In this document: one piece after another, positions 26,062 through 35,687 of the stretch
Layout of the letters: every line of letters begins with the position of its first letter
Numbering within the stretch: position 1 is the first letter of the stretch
Assembly: GCA_015069045.1 (NCBI GenBank)
Contig: SVJJ01000004.1
Span: 59,260 to 123,259, forward strand
Reading direction: 5' to 3'
DNA from: Oscillospiraceae bacterium
GTDB taxonomy: Bacteria > Bacillota > Clostridia > UBA1381 > UBA9506
Length of the DNA: 64,000 nt
Program-made: the position numbers and the translations under genes
The notes under the pieces: model-generated
Databases searched by the model: none
What the model saw: only the letters and a program-made list of their open reading frames with translations
Told to the model about the DNA's origin: nothing

Positions 26062-26930
26062 GCAGACGGGATTTTTCCAGGCAATCTGTTCGTCGGCAGC
26101 TTTCCGGCGAAGGTTTGCGCCCCAAAAAGAGTTTAGGTCAAAATTTTTTAACGGACGATGGGGTGCTTTTGGATATTGTTAATTCCGCCTGTCTTAAGGA
26201 AGATAGTTGCGTTTTAGAGATTGGTCCCGGCATGGGCGTCTTAACACGGGAATTGGCGGAACGTGCTGGCTGTGTTACAGCCGTTGAGATTGACAGAACA
26301 ATTTTACCTGTTTTGGAAAAAAATTTACAGGAATATTCCCATGTAAACATTGTTAATGGGGACATACTAAAGGTAAATCTCCTGGAGCTGTTCAAGACAT
26401 ATTTTGGTGCAAAACCGGTTCAGGTGGTTGCAAACCTTCCTTATTATATTACTACACCTATTATTATGAAGTTGTTAGAAACTGATATCGCTATTTCATC
26501 TGTAGTGCTGATGATTCAGCGAGAAGTAGCCCGACGCTTGGCGGCTGAGTCCGGCAGTCGGGATTTTGGTGCCATTTCCCTGGCTGTACAATATCGTGCA
26601 GAAGTGCAGCATGTTCGGGATGTATCGCCTGAGGCCTTTGAACCCATGCCTAAGGTTTGGTCTTCAGTTGTTCGTTTGGTGCCGCGAGAAAAACCGCCGG
26701 TATCAGTTTTAGATGAAACACATTTTTTTCATTTAATTAAAAGTGCCTTTTCTCAGAGAAGAAAGACCTTTATAAATGCCGTGAGTAGTGATGGGTCTAT
26801 TGGTATTGATAAAGAAGGACTCAAAGCAGTGCTTACATCCTTGGGCCTTGATGCAAATCTTCGAGGAGAAACTTTAGGGCTTAATGAATTTGCACAAATT
26901 TCGAATGCAATTGTCAGAAAAAAATGTTAA
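26058..26930 (+). CDS. rsmA: 16S rRNA dimethyladenosine transferase
   Basis: A 290-residue KsgA-type SAM methyltransferase that dimethylates A1518 and A1519 of 16S rRNA. Motifs are KKSLGQNFLTD, VLEIGPGMGVLTRELA, VEIDR, GDILKV, ANLPYYITTPII and QREVARRLAA; the C-terminal domain includes FSQRRKTFINAVS. Complete in length. Start overlaps the LCP stop, so they are translationally coupled. Confidence 0.97.
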   Translation: MSRRDFSRQSVRRQLSGEGLRPKKSLGQNFLTDDGVLLDIVNSACLKEDSCVLEIGPGMGVLTRELAERAGCVTAVEIDRTILPVLEKNLQEYSHVNIVNGDILKVNLLELFKTYFGAKPVQVVANLPYYITTPIIMKLLETDIAISSVVLMIQREVARRLAAESGSRDFGAISLAVQYRAEVQHVRDVSPEAFEPMPKVWSSVVRLVPREKPPVSVLDETHFFHLIKSAFSQRRKTFINAVSSDGSIGIDKEGLKAVLTSLGLDANLRGETLGLNEFAQISNAIVRKKC

Positions 26931-27160
26931 AACAGACGGATTAATTTTGTTGTAAAATACTTTGTTTTTTCATAATTATGGAGTATAATGAATAAAGTTA
27001 GATTAATTATATTCTTGTTTTATTTTATTGTATCAGGATGGTTCGTTGTAAAAGTGATAAATCTAATAGAGCTGACATATACTATCTACGAGTATGGAAA
27101 ATGCAATTTTGTTATCAATATGAACTAAAGATAAATGACCTAATGAAAGGAGAATGAGAA

Positions 27161-28912
27161 ATGACTAAAAATCAAGCCGTACTATCCTGGCTGGAGGAAA
27201 TGATCCAGCTGACTACACCTGACGAGGTGATTTGGATTGATGGCAGCGAAGAACAAAAACAAAAATTATATGATGAGGCTTGTGAAGCCGGCGAACTGAT
27301 TAAATTAAATCAGGAAAAACTGCCCGGTTGTTATTTGCACAGAACAGCAGAAAATGATGTAGCTCGTGTGGAGGATAGAACCTTTATTTGTACCAGAAAG
27401 CAAGAGGATGCTGGTCCTACAAATAACTGGGAGGAACCCCAGGCTATGTATAAAAAACTGTCTGATTTATTTCGTGGTAGCATGAAGGGTAGAACCATGT
27501 ATGTTATTCCTTACATGATGGGCCCTTATGGTTCACCTTTCTCTAAGATTGGTATTGAACTTACTGACTCTCGTTATGTTGTTTTAAACATGATGATTAT
27601 GACTCGTACAGGTGCACGTGTTATGGAAGAATTAGGTGACAGTGCTGATTTTGTACGTTGTTTACATGCTAAAAAGGACATTGATCCTGAAAACAGATAC
27701 ATCGTTCATTTTCCTGAGGACAACACCATTTGGACCATCAACTCCGGTTATGGCGGAAACGTGCTGTTGGGTAAAAAATGCTTTGCATTGAGAATTGCCA
27801 GCAACATGGGTCACCAGGAGGGTTGGATGGCTGAGCATATGCTGATTTTAGGTCTGGAAAATCCCCAGGGTGAAGTGAAGTATATCTCGGCTGCATTCCC
27901 CAGCGCTTGCGGCAAAACCAATCTGGCTATGCTGATTCCGCCGGAAGCATTAAAGGGCTATAAGGTGTGGACTGTAGGTGATGATATTGCCTGGTTGCGT
28001 ATTGGTAAGGATGGTAGATTGTGGGCAGTTAATCCTGAAGCAGGCTTCTTTGGTGTTGCTCCCGGAACTTCCACCAAAACCAACCCCAATGCTTTGGCTA
28101 CAACCATGAGAAATACAATTTTCACAAATGTATTGTTAAATACAGAGGATAACACCGTTTGGTGGGAAGGTTTGGATGGCGAGCCTCCCAAGGAAGGTAT
28201 TGACTGGAAGGGTAATCCCTGGACACCTGATAGTGGCGTTAAGGGCGCACATCCCAACTCTCGTTTTACTGCTCCTGCTGATCAGTGTCCATGTATTTCC
28301 AGCGAGTTTGAAGCTGCTGGCGGTGTGCCTATTTCTGCTATCGTATTTGGTGGCCGTCGTGCTAAAACTGCTCCTTTGGTATATGAAGCATTTGATTGGC
28401 AACATGGCGTGTTTGTAGGTGCTACCATGGCATCTGAAACCACGGCTGCTGCCGCTGGTGCCGTTGGTGTTGTTCGTCGTGATCCCATGGCAATGATTCC
28501 CTTCTGTGGCTACAACATGGCCGATTATTTTGCACATTGGTTGGAAATGGGTAAGAAAATTCCCAACCCGCCAAAAATTTTCCATGTTAACTGGTTCCGC
28601 CTAGATGAAAACGGTAAGTTTATGTGGCCCGGTTTTGGTGATAATCTACGGGTTTTGAACTGGATTTTAGATCGTTGCGAAGGAAAGGCTAATGCTAAGG
28701 AAACTGCCATTGGTTATCTGCCCAATGCAAGTGACATTAACATTGAAGGCCTGAACATGGATAAGGAAAGTTTAGAAAAGCTTTTAAGTGTTGACAAGGA
28801 TGTTTGGAAGGAAGAAGTTGCCGGACAAAAAGAATTCTTTAAAAAGTTTGGCGACAGATTACCCGCTGGCATTCAGGAAGAACTTGATAAGTTAGAAGCT
28901 AGATTAGGCTAA
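27161..28912 (+). CDS. pckG: Phosphoenolpyruvate carboxykinase (GTP)
   Basis: A 583-residue enzyme interconverting oxaloacetate and PEP with GTP/GDP. The P-loop-like [11 protein letters not shown] with its reactive Cys is near residue 250, GGYGGN near 205, and GTP-type segments such as [22 protein letters not shown] and [14 protein letters not shown] near 395 are present. The GTP form is uncommon among Firmicutes relative to the ATP form. A ribosome site GAAAGGAG precedes the ATG. The 230-base upstream gap holds a possible TATAAT -10 near 26984 and nothing else I can name. Confidence 0.95.
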   Translation: MTKNQAVLSWLEEMIQLTTPDEVIWIDGSEEQKQKLYDEACEAGELIKLNQEKLPGCYLHRTAENDVARVEDRTFICTRKQEDAGPTNNWEEPQAMYKKLSDLFRGSMKGRTMYVIPYMMGPYGSPFSKIGIELTDSRYVVLNMMIMTRTGARVMEELGDSADFVRCLHAKKDIDPENRYIVHFPEDNTIWTINSGYGGNVLLGKKCFALRIASNMGHQEGWMAEHMLILGLENPQGEVKYISAAFPSACGKTNLAMLIPPEALKGYKVWTVGDDIAWLRIGKDGRLWAVNPEAGFFGVAPGTSTKTNPNALATTMRNTIFTNVLLNTEDNTVWWEGLDGEPPKEGIDWKGNPWTPDSGVKGAHPNSRFTAPADQCPCISSEFEAAGGVPISAIVFGGRRAKTAPLVYEAFDWQHGVFVGATMASETTAAAAGAVGVVRRDPMAMIPFCGYNMADYFAHWLEMGKKIPNPPKIFHVNWFRLDENGKFMWPGFGDNLRVLNWILDRCEGKANAKETAIGYLPNASDINIEGLNMDKESLEKLLSVDKDVWKEEVAGQKEFFKKFGDRLPAGIQEELDKLEARLG

Positions 28913-28999
28913 GTATATTTAGCTTTCAAGATCGTTAAATAGACGAATATCGTCTGTTAAATAATAATTGACTATATTAAAATGAGGAGGAAATTTATA

Positions 29000-29209
29000 A
29001 TGAAAAGCAAACTGTTGTTAGGTGCTATCTCTTTGATGGTAGTTGCCGGTGCATTAGTTGGTTGTGCTGGTTCCGAGGAAATTGCACCTTCTGCTACTGC
29101 AGAAACTACTGTTGAAGCTACTGCTGAGGCTACTGCTGAGGCTACTGCTGAAGTTACCGCTGAAGCTACTGCTGAAGTTACCGCTGAAGCTACTGCTGAT
29201 GCTGAGTAA
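29000..29209 (+). CDS. Small lipoprotein with Thr/Ala/Glu-repeat tail
   Basis: A 69-residue protein: signal peptide MKSKLLLGAISLMVVAGA, lipobox LVGC with Cys near residue 20, then an almost pure E-A-T-A / E-V-T-A repeat that ends in DAE. There is no globular domain, so it may be a wall-spanning spacer or a decoy; function unknown. GAGGAGG precedes ATG 29000. It is monocistronic, closed by a strong terminator. Length may vary between strains because the tail is a DNA tandem repeat. Confidence 0.8.
   Translation: MKSKLLLGAISLMVVAGALVGCAGSEEIAPSATAETTVEATAEATAEATAEVTAEATAEVTAEATADAE
29117..29200 (+). repeat. Seven-copy 12-bp tandem repeat in the lipoprotein gene
   Basis: Units read GCTACTGCTGAG/A or GTTACCGCTGAA (29117-29200), encoding (A/V)TAE. 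Alternate units share the same synonymous changes, pointing to duplication of 24-bp blocks. Confidence 0.85.
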
Positions 29210-29220
29210 GTATGATTTTA

Positions 29221-29255
29221 AAATAGGCAAAGCCGTTGGCTTTGCCTATTTTTTT
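29221..29255 (+). terminator. Terminator after the lipoprotein gene
   Basis: 14-pair stem AAATAGGCAAAGCC with GGCTTTGCCTATTT, 3-base loop, and a T run. Confidence 0.92.
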
Positions 29256-29293
29256 GCCTGTTCGTTGACATGCTATTGTGATGTTCTGTGATC

Positions 29294-29322
29294 TTGACTT
29301 TTTTATATGTTGTATGTATAAT
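29294..29322 (+). promoter_or_regulatory. Sigma-A promoter of the phosphofructokinase-like gene
   Basis: TTGACT (29294-29299), 17 bases, TATAAT (29317-29322). The leader contains a small GGGG/CCCC hairpin just before the ribosome site; no known riboswitch was recognised. Confidence 0.75.
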
Positions 29323-29411
29323 AGCCTTAGGTTGTAGATAACTTACAAAGAAGTTTATTAAAAGGAAAAGGGGTTTTGCGACCCCACTATAAAGCATGGA
29401 GGAACAAGAAC

Positions 29412-30362
29412 ATGAATCCAAAGGTTATTACGGTTACTCTGAATCCGTGTATTGATAAAACCCTGGAGTTGGCAGCCTTTAGCGAGGGTGGATTAAATCG
29501 GGTTTTATCTGTGCGTACGGATGCCGGCGGCAAGGGCATTAATGTTGCCAAAGCACTACGTAATTTTGGCGTATCTGTTTTAGCAACGGGCATTATGGGT
29601 AGCCGAGGTAATGATGCATTTGTTCGTGAATTAGATTGGCGTGCCATTCCTCATGATTTTACGCAAGTAGAAGGGGACATGCGTACCAATTATAAGCTGT
29701 TTAACCAAGCTAAAAGCGAAATTACTGAGGTTAATGAACCCGGACTTTTCTTGGGAGAAGATGACTATGCTCTATGGAAAGAAAAGCTGCATACATTATT
29801 GCCCGGTGCACAAGTGCTGGTGCTATCAGGGAGTATACCCCAAGGGAGTTCATCGGATATGTATCAGGAGCTAACACACATAGCACACGCATATGGGGTT
29901 AAGACTATTTTGGATGCAGATGGTCCACGGCTTAAAGCTGGTATTGAGGCAGTACCCTATGCCATTAAACCTAATTTGTTTGAGTTAGAGCAGCTTTGTG
30001 GATATTCTCTTAAAAACGAAGAAGATATGATTGCATATTGCCGCATGCTCATCTCTAAGGGAATAGAGCTGATTATCCTTTCCATGGGCGAAAAGGGCGC
30101 ACTCTATATAACAGCCGATACAGTTCTTCGCACGCCGGCTCCGCAAATCATATGTAAGGGTACAGTTGGCGCAGGTGATTCTATGGTTGCCGCAACGGCA
30201 TATGGTCTTGTTACAAATATGCCTATAGAACAATTGACTCGGTTTGCCACAGCCGCCGGCTCAGCAACCGCTGCATGTCCGGGAACAGAAATATGCAGTA
30301 TAGAGCAGGTTCGAACATTAATGGAAGAGGTTGATCTTGTGCCACTATATATGGCGAAATAA
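29412..30362 (+). CDS. PfkB-family 1-phosphofructokinase / tagatose-6-phosphate kinase
   Basis: A 316-residue ribokinase-fold sugar kinase. TLNPCIDKTLEL at the N-terminus, GGKGINVAKALRNFG near residue 38, SGSIPQG near 138 and the catalytic GTVGAGDSMVAA near 250 match the FruK/LacC subfamily. It would phosphorylate fructose-1-P or a related sugar phosphate. No PTS gene is adjacent, so the substrate is unsure. ATG 29412 has GGAGG nine bases ahead; the longer open frame (from 29376) has no ribosome site. Confidence 0.88.
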   Translation: MNPKVITVTLNPCIDKTLELAAFSEGGLNRVLSVRTDAGGKGINVAKALRNFGVSVLATGIMGSRGNDAFVRELDWRAIPHDFTQVEGDMRTNYKLFNQAKSEITEVNEPGLFLGEDDYALWKEKLHTLLPGAQVLVLSGSIPQGSSSDMYQELTHIAHAYGVKTILDADGPRLKAGIEAVPYAIKPNLFELEQLCGYSLKNEEDMIAYCRMLISKGIELIILSMGEKGALYITADTVLRTPAPQIICKGTVGAGDSMVAATAYGLVTNMPIEQLTRFATAAGSATAACPGTEICSIEQVRTLMEEVDLVPLYMAK

Positions 30363-30443
30363 TAGAAAATTGCACTAAAAAAATTTTTATTTTTATACAA
30401 AATGACGAAAAATAATTTTGAAAGAAAAAATTAATATTTTGAC

Positions 30444-30472
30444 TTGACAATGCATTTTTTTTAAGATATAAT
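30444..30472 (+). promoter_or_regulatory. Consensus sigma-A promoter of the secreted-protein gene
   Basis: TTGACA (30444-30449), 17 bases, TATAAT (30467-30472): perfect consensus, suggesting high expression. Confidence 0.85.
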
Positions 30473-30524
30473 GATCGTAGGATTTTAAAAAAAAGAAATA
30501 ATATTATGAAAAGTGGGTGTGATC

Positions 30525-31466
30525 ATGAGAAAAAGTTTTCTAAAAGTGTTGACAGTGGTGTTGACGTTTTCTGTTTTGTTAACAATGAGCATTTCAACAT
30601 TTGCAACATCATTCTCAACTGAAACAGTGTATAATGTGGATGGATCCGCGACAGTAAAAGTAAGCAACATAACCGCTAATGCAAACAATGAAGTTGTTTT
30701 TATGGCTGAAAAAGGTGGTAACGTAGTATTTATTGACCAGAAAACAGCTAGTGCAACTGGCGCAGTTGAAGATTTTACGTTTACTATGACGGCTGCTCAG
30801 GCATCCGGTGCTATCGCAACTTTGCGTGCTGGTTCTACACAGGTTGCGGCTGCGGCTGCAGTAAGTGGTGTAACCTTAACATATGGTGCTAATGGTTATG
30901 CTGTTCCTGCCAGCTTAGTTGATGGCAATTTAACTTTCTATGCTATTCCTGAGACCGGCTACGAAATAGACGCAGTTAATGGAACCCCAATGGTTAGCAG
31001 TGAAACGGATATTTATACTGTTGCTGTAGCAGCAGATGATGTGGTTAATGTAACATTTAAGGAAAAAGTTGAAGCTGATACAACTCCAAATGTTGTAGAT
31101 GCAACTGATGACGGAACAACATTAACTGAAGTTGATGAACGTGCAGAGTTTACTCATATGAGTAAGGCTGATGGTGTTGAGTTCGGTATCCTTATTAGTA
31201 CAGAGGAAGCCAATTTGGCTCAAAGTAACTATTCAGTAGAGAATGGTGTATTGAAGTTCAATGCTGAAGTGGTTACTTCCGATAGCAGTAGTGCCGTTCA
31301 GAAGTTTGCTGCTATGATGAATAACAACGAGAATGTTTTTGGTGTAACAATTGTTGATACCGGTGATTATTATTTTACTGATGGTCAAACGTATTATGTT
31401 GCTACTTATGCAGTATCAAATGATGCAGTTACTATTGGCACCGTTTCAAGTGTTACCAATAATTAA
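30525..31466 (+). CDS. Secreted protein of unknown function
   Basis: A 313-residue protein with a clear signal peptide (MRKSFLKVLTVVLTFSVLL, cleavage probably after STFA). The mature part is Ala/Val/Thr-rich and beta-predicted. A segment ETGYEIDAVNGTPMVSSETDIYTVAVAADDVVNVTF resembles the small repeat units seen in many Firmicutes surface proteins. No anchor motif (LPXTG, SLH) is seen. It has a perfect-consensus promoter and lies 52 bases before a 49-residue peptide gene with which it may be cotranscribed. I do not recognise the family. Confidence 0.75.
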   Translation: MRKSFLKVLTVVLTFSVLLTMSISTFATSFSTETVYNVDGSATVKVSNITANANNEVVFMAEKGGNVVFIDQKTASATGAVEDFTFTMTAAQASGAIATLRAGSTQVAAAAAVSGVTLTYGANGYAVPASLVDGNLTFYAIPETGYEIDAVNGTPMVSSETDIYTVAVAADDVVNVTFKEKVEADTTPNVVDATDDGTTLTEVDERAEFTHMSKADGVEFGILISTEEANLAQSNYSVENGVLKFNAEVVTSDSSSAVQKFAAMMNNNENVFGVTIVDTGDYYFTDGQTYYVATYAVSNDAVTIGTVSSVTNN

Positions 31467-31518
31467 TATAGCCTAGTTATTAGTAATTAATTATGAATTG
31501 ATTAAGGAGGAGATCACT

Positions 31519-31668
31519 GTGAAAGAGTATGTTACACCTGCACTACAGGTTCGCGAAATTAGAGTGATGGAAAATGTTGCTAATACACCGGCCGGCAGAG
31601 CATTGGCATGGGTTGAGAGCATTCCTACCACTGTTTTTACATTCAATTCAGGTAGTGCAAATACGTGA
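31519..31668 (+). CDS. Unrecognised 49-residue peptide
   Basis: GTG 31519 follows an excellent AAGGAGGAGATCACT ribosome site. The product begins MKEYVTPALQVREIRVMENV and ends in a Thr/Ser/Gly-rich tail (STSF-like TFNSGSANT). There is no signal peptide or membrane helix. A conserved-looking leader with a small-residue tail recalls peptide precursors, but no modifying enzyme or transporter is nearby, so that is only a possibility. A good terminator follows 26 bases later. It lies in the same orientation as the secreted protein and could share its transcript. Confidence 0.7.
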   Translation: MKEYVTPALQVREIRVMENVANTPAGRALAWVESIPTTVFTFNSGSANT

Positions 31669-31693
31669 TTACACAATAAATAGAAAAGATATT

Positions 31694-31723
31694 AAAGGGT
31701 ATTCGAGAGAATACCCTTTTTTA
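31694..31723 (+). terminator. Terminator after the 49-residue peptide gene
   Basis: 11-pair stem AAAGGGTATTC with GAATACCCTTT, GAGA loop, followed by T residues. Confidence 0.9.
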
Positions 31724-31933
31724 TGTTATGAGATGCAAGATTTCTTTATATGAATATTGGATTACACGGCATGCTAATAATAACTCAGGGATATACTATA
31801 TTTGCCTGTAATTGATATGCGTTGAAAGAGGATACTTAACAATATATACTTGACCTCTTGCTTCCTAAAAAATGATTGCATATCTTAAGGGAGAGGAGTG
31901 GCAGCCGGTAAGGTGATGGTGTATAATAAAATA

Positions 31934-31955
31934 CGGCGAGCTTTTCAGCTCGCCG
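31934..31955 (-). terminator. Terminator of tRNA-Gly
   Basis: Minus strand: CGGCGAGC-TGAAAA-GCTCGCCG followed by TATTTTATT, just after the tRNA CCA end. The remaining stretch 31724-31933 holds nothing I can identify. Confidence 0.85.
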
Positions 31956-31958
31956 CAA

Positions 31959-32036
<78 letters not shown>

Positions 32037-32052
32037 ATACCAAACCATCTAT

Positions 32053-32081
32053 ATTGTATCATAGTCTATTGTTTTTGTCAA
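32053..32081 (-). promoter_or_regulatory. Promoter of tRNA-Gly
   Basis: Minus strand TTGACA (32076-32081), 17 bases, TACAAT (32053-32058), 16 bases before the tRNA. Confidence 0.82.
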
Positions 32082-32141
32082 GATTTTTTTAAATTTATAC
32101 TAAAACATATTGGTCAATAACGTTAAAAAGAGGTGTTTACC

Positions 32142-32170
32142 TTGACAAGAAGAATGGTGTATGCTATACT
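32142..32170 (+). promoter_or_regulatory. Promoter of rnpB
   Basis: TTGACA (32142-32147), 17 bases, TATACT (32165-32170), six bases before the RNase P RNA. Confidence 0.82.
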
Positions 32171-32176
32171 AAAAAC

Positions 32177-32504
32177 AAGTAGTCCAGATGGTCGCGGGGG
32201 CATTTTACGCTCATGAGGAAAGTCCGAGCTTCATAGGGCAGGGTGCCGGGTAACTCCCGGTGGAGGCGACTCTAAGGAAAGTGCAACAGAAATAGACTGC
32301 CGGTTTTTCCGGCGATGGTGGAAAGGTGAGGTAAGAGCTCACCAGCGCAACGGAGACGTTGTGGCTCTGTAAACCCCATCCGAAGCAACACCGTATGGCT
32401 TGTATAAGCTAAGTCGGCCCGGCGTGCTTATACTTGGCGGTGGCTTGAACCGTATAGTAATATACGGTCTAGATAAATGATCATCAAATACAAAACTCGG
32501 CTTA
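32177..32504 (+). ncRNA. rnpB: RNase P RNA (class A)
   Basis: The catalytic RNA that matures tRNA 5' ends. Conserved blocks are seen in order: GAGGAAAGTCCGAGC (CR-I), the CAACAGAAATAGACTGCCG region, GTGAGGTAAGAGCTCACCAGC, GTAAACCCCATCCGAAGCAA and the 3' block TAGATAAATGATCATC-AAATACAAAACTCGGCTTAT. 5' end set from the promoter and 3' end from the CGGCTTAT closing helix; both may be off by a few bases. An apparent reading frame over its 3' part is not coding. Confidence 0.95.
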
Positions 32505-32523
32505 TAGGATTACTTATTAAATA

Positions 32524-32556
32524 CATCGCTGGTTATTTGCCAGCGATGCGTTTTTT
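32524..32556 (+). terminator. Terminator downstream of rnpB
   Basis: CATCGCTGG pairs with CCAGCGATG (7-base loop), followed by CGTTTTTT. The stretch 32557-32719 shows no gene. Confidence 0.9.
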
Positions 32557-32719
32557 ATATGCAGCAAAATCCCTGGCTATAAAATTTTGTAGATTACAAG
32601 AAACAATGCAATCATCTTTTTATGATCCTATTATATGTGGCAAAAGGAATTATTTAAAAACCGAGGATACCTTACTACAAACACTATAAAAGGGGCATAG
32701 AATTGTTTTTATAAAGATA

Positions 32720-32750
32720 AAACGCCGATGTAAAATTAACATCGGCGTTT
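32720..32750. terminator. Terminator downstream of ilvE
   Basis: 12-pair stem AAACGCCGATGT with ACATCGGCGTTT, 7-base loop, usable from both strands; it most likely ends ilvE on the minus strand. Confidence 0.88.
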
Positions 32751-32805
32751 ACTATTTTTAATAATGTTACCTATTTTTTTCAGGATTTTTATCAATCACC
32801 AGGGC

Positions 32806-33867
32806 TTACAGTTTAACGGTATAGTTAAAGGTATCCTCTAATTTTCCGCTTTGTAAACCTGTAATGGTATCATATAGCTTTTGAGAAATAGGACCAATTT
32901 CTCCATTATTAATAGTGATTTTCTTACCATTCCAGCAAAGTTCGCCAACAGGGGAGATAACAGCTGCTGTACCAGTGCCAAACACTTCCTCAAGCTTACC
33001 GTTTTCATACGCTTCGTAAACTTCCTGGATGGATATTTTGGCTTCCTTAGCATCAATGCCCCAGGAATTTAAAATTTCCAGGCAGGAATTACGGGTAATA
33101 CCGGCTAAGATGCTACCATTTAAGGCCGGTGTTACAACTTTTCCGTCAATTTTAAAGAAGATGTTCATAGCGCCCACTTCTTCAATATATTTTCTTTCCA
33201 CACCATCCAGCCACAGAACCTGTGTGTAGCCCTTCTTCTCAGCTTCTTCCTGTGCTTTTAAGCTAGCCGCATAGTTACCTGCTGTTTTGGAGAAACCCAT
33301 ACCGCCGCGAACGGCACGCACATAGGAGTCCTCTACATAGATTTTAACCGGGTTAAGACCTTCTTTGTAATAAGCTCCAACGGGAGATAAAATTACGATA
33401 AACTTATATGTAGACGCAGGATGCACACCCAAAAACGGATCAGCGGCAAAGATGAAGGGACGAATGTAAAGTGCCGTGCCCGGAGCGTCAGGAATCCAGT
33501 CCTGGTCAATTTTTACCAGCTTCTTAATTGCCTCTACAGCAAAATCAACATCAATCTGCGGAATACAAAGACGCTCGTTGGATTCGTTGATACGATTCAT
33601 ATTGTTATAAGGACGGAATAATAGAACCTGATTGTCTGCAGTACGATATGCCTTAAGGCCTTCGAAAACAGCTTGACCATAGTGCAAAACAGCACAGGAA
33701 GGATCCATGGGGATAGGGCCATAGGGGAGAATTTGCGGGTCATGCCAGCCATTTCCTTTGGTATAGTCCATCACAAACATGTGATCGGTGAAATATACGC
33801 CAAATCCAAGGGAGTCTACAGGCGGTTTAGCCTTTGGCGCAGTTGTTTTAGTAATTTTAATATCCAT
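32806..33867 (-). CDS. ilvE: Branched-chain amino acid aminotransferase
   Basis: A 353-residue class IV PLP aminotransferase, the last step of Ile/Leu/Val synthesis or the first of their breakdown. YGQAVFEGLKAYR near residue 63, RPFIFA near 136, and GFSKTAGNYAAS near 191 with the PLP lysine at about 194 are the expected motifs; EEVGAMNIFF and GTGTAAVISPVG follow. Length matches the long bacterial BCAT type. It is monocistronic with its own promoter and terminator. Confidence 0.96.
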   Translation of the reverse strand: MDIKITKTTAPKAKPPVDSLGFGVYFTDHMFVMDYTKGNGWHDPQILPYGPIPMDPSCAVLHYGQAVFEGLKAYRTADNQVLLFRPYNNMNRINESNERLCIPQIDVDFAVEAIKKLVKIDQDWIPDAPGTALYIRPFIFAADPFLGVHPASTYKFIVILSPVGAYYKEGLNPVKIYVEDSYVRAVRGGMGFSKTAGNYAASLKAQEEAEKKGYTQVLWLDGVERKYIEEVGAMNIFFKIDGKVVTPALNGSILAGITRNSCLEILNSWGIDAKEAKISIQEVYEAYENGKLEEVFGTGTAAVISPVGELCWNGKKITINNGEIGPISQKLYDTITGLQSGKLEDTFNYTVKL

Positions 33868-33908
33868 AAGATATCCTCCTAGTTGTATATAAATAATTCA
33901 TACATTTA

Positions 33909-33938
33909 ATTATAACTCTATCCTTATCTTTTTGTCAA
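33909..33938 (-). promoter_or_regulatory. Promoter of ilvE
   Basis: Minus strand TTGACA (33933-33938), 18 bases, TATAAT (33909-33914), about 40 bases before the ATG. No T-box or leader peptide was found. Confidence 0.75.
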
Positions 33939-34010
33939 TCTTTAGTTTTATTGAACAAATGTAACTGATAGAATAAGCAATGGGGCGGTGTTGCTGAAAC
34001 AGCCCGCTGC

Positions 34011-35681
34011 TTAGAACAGCCCGCTGATAGTACCGTTTTGGTCCACATCAATATCCATGGCTGCAGGATGGATTGGTAAGCCGGGCATGGTCATAATGTT
34101 ACCGCAATATACGGCTACAAAGCCGGCTCCTGCGAAGAGACGAAGAGCACGAACATGCACAGTAAATCCTTCCGGTCTGCCCAAGAGGGCCGGATTGTCA
34201 GATAAAGAATATTGGGTTTTAGCCATGCAAACGGGTAAGTAATTATATCCACGCTCTTCTAAGCGTTTCAGTTCCTTTTCTGCCTCCGGCGAATAGCTAA
34301 CATCCGCACCACCATAAATTCGGGTAACTATGGTACGAATTTTGTCGGCTAAGGGGAGAGAGTTCTCATATAAGGGTTTAAAATCAGCGGGCGTATTTTC
34401 TATTAAATCCACTAATTTTTGTGCTAATTGCACACCGCCTTCGCCGCCTTTTTCAAATACTTCGGAAAGGGCAAACTCTGCTCCTGCGTTATGACAGCAT
34501 GCTTCTACCATGGCCAGTTCCTTGTCTGTATCTGTGCCAAAGCGATTAATGGCAACAATAACGCCCACGCCAAACCGCCTTAAATTTTCCATATGCTTTT
34601 CTAAATTACATAAACCATGCTGAAGTGCCTCTGTATTTTTGACTGATAGTTCCGCCTTTTTAACGCCACCGTTATATTTTAACGCTCGCACCGTGGCCAC
34701 TAACACAACAGCATGAGGGGTCAAGCCGGCAGTGCGGCATTTGATATTAAAAAACTTTTCAGCACCTAAATCAGCACCAAAGCCAGCCTCGGTAATTACA
34801 TAATCTGCAAGGTGTAAGGCGGCTTTAGTTGCCCGAACGCTGTTGCAACCATGGGCAATATTAGCAAAGGGTCCACCATGCATCAGGCAAGGCGTTTCCT
34901 CTAAAGTTTGCACTAAATTAGGTTGTAGAGCGTCTTTCAACAGAGCAGTCATGGCACCGGCTGCTCCTAAGTCTCTGGCTGTTACGGGCTCGCCGTTATA
35001 GGTGTAGCCAATTACAATTCGGGACAACCTTGCTTTTAAATCACATATGTCATTGGCTAAACATAAAATAGCCATTACCTCCGAGGCGACTGTTATGGTA
35101 AAGCTATCTTCACGGGGCATGCCGTTTACTTTACCGCCCAACCCAACAACAACCTGACGCAGAGCACGGTCATTCATATCTAATACACGGCTAAATACAA
35201 TGCGGGTAGGGTCAATGCCTAATGCATTTCCGCGAGTGACGTGGTTATCAATCATGGCGCATAGCAGATTGTTGGCGGCTGTAATGGCATGCATATCTCC
35301 GGTAAAATGGAGATTAATATCCTCCATGGGAATAACCTGTGCATATCCACCACCGGCGGCACCGCCTTTTACACCCATAACCGGGCCTAAAGACGGTTCT
35401 CGCAGGGTAATAACAGCTTTTTTGCCGATTTTAGCCATAGCCTGTCCCAGGCCTACCGTGGTTGTGGTTTTTCCTTCTCCTGCAGGAGTAGGATTAATAG
35501 CGGTAACCAACACTAATTTACCGACAGGTCTGTTTTCTAGGCTCTTTAAAAAGGATTCTGATAACTTGGCTTTATCGCGACCATAATACAGCAATGCCTC
35601 TTCGGGAATATCCAGCTTTTCAGCAATTTTTTTAATATGTATAGGGTGTTTGGATTGTGCTATTTCAATATCACTTTTCAT
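34011..35681 (-). CDS. fhs: Formate--tetrahydrofolate ligase
   Basis: A 556-residue enzyme making 10-formyl-THF from formate, THF and ATP, used for purine synthesis or the Wood-Ljungdahl methyl branch. The ATP-binding segment [18 protein letters not shown] is near residue 65; [33 protein letters not shown] near 95 and [19 protein letters not shown] near 300 are diagnostic. No other Wood-Ljungdahl gene is nearby. It lies six bases after the thioesterase gene and is probably in one transcript with it. Confidence 0.97.
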   Translation of the reverse strand: MKSDIEIAQSKHPIHIKKIAEKLDIPEEALLYYGRDKAKLSESFLKSLENRPVGKLVLVTAINPTPAGEGKTTTTVGLGQAMAKIGKKAVITLREPSLGPVMGVKGGAAGGGYAQVIPMEDINLHFTGDMHAITAANNLLCAMIDNHVTRGNALGIDPTRIVFSRVLDMNDRALRQVVVGLGGKVNGMPREDSFTITVASEVMAILCLANDICDLKARLSRIVIGYTYNGEPVTARDLGAAGAMTALLKDALQPNLVQTLEETPCLMHGGPFANIAHGCNSVRATKAALHLADYVITEAGFGADLGAEKFFNIKCRTAGLTPHAVVLVATVRALKYNGGVKKAELSVKNTEALQHGLCNLEKHMENLRRFGVGVIVAINRFGTDTDKELAMVEACCHNAGAEFALSEVFEKGGEGGVQLAQKLVDLIENTPADFKPLYENSLPLADKIRTIVTRIYGGADVSYSPEAEKELKRLEERGYNYLPVCMAKTQYSLSDNPALLGRPEGFTVHVRALRLFAGAGFVAVYCGNIMTMPGLPIHPAAMDIDVDQNGTISGLF

Positions 35682-35687
35682 AACCTT

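Noticed and set aside
29320..29412. Riboswitch in the phosphofructokinase leader
   Set aside because: Only a small GGGG/CCCC hairpin is present; I could not match it to any known aptamer.
32477..32689. Plus-strand 70-codon frame
   Set aside because: It begins inside the conserved 3' end of RNase P RNA and runs through its terminator.
33868..34010. T-box leader for ilvE
   Set aside because: No specifier loop or TGGNACCGCG-type motif; a simple promoter explains the region.
34011..35681. Wood-Ljungdahl gene cluster
   Set aside because: Only fhs is present; without folD, metF or acsABCDE nearby it is better read as general one-carbon metabolism.
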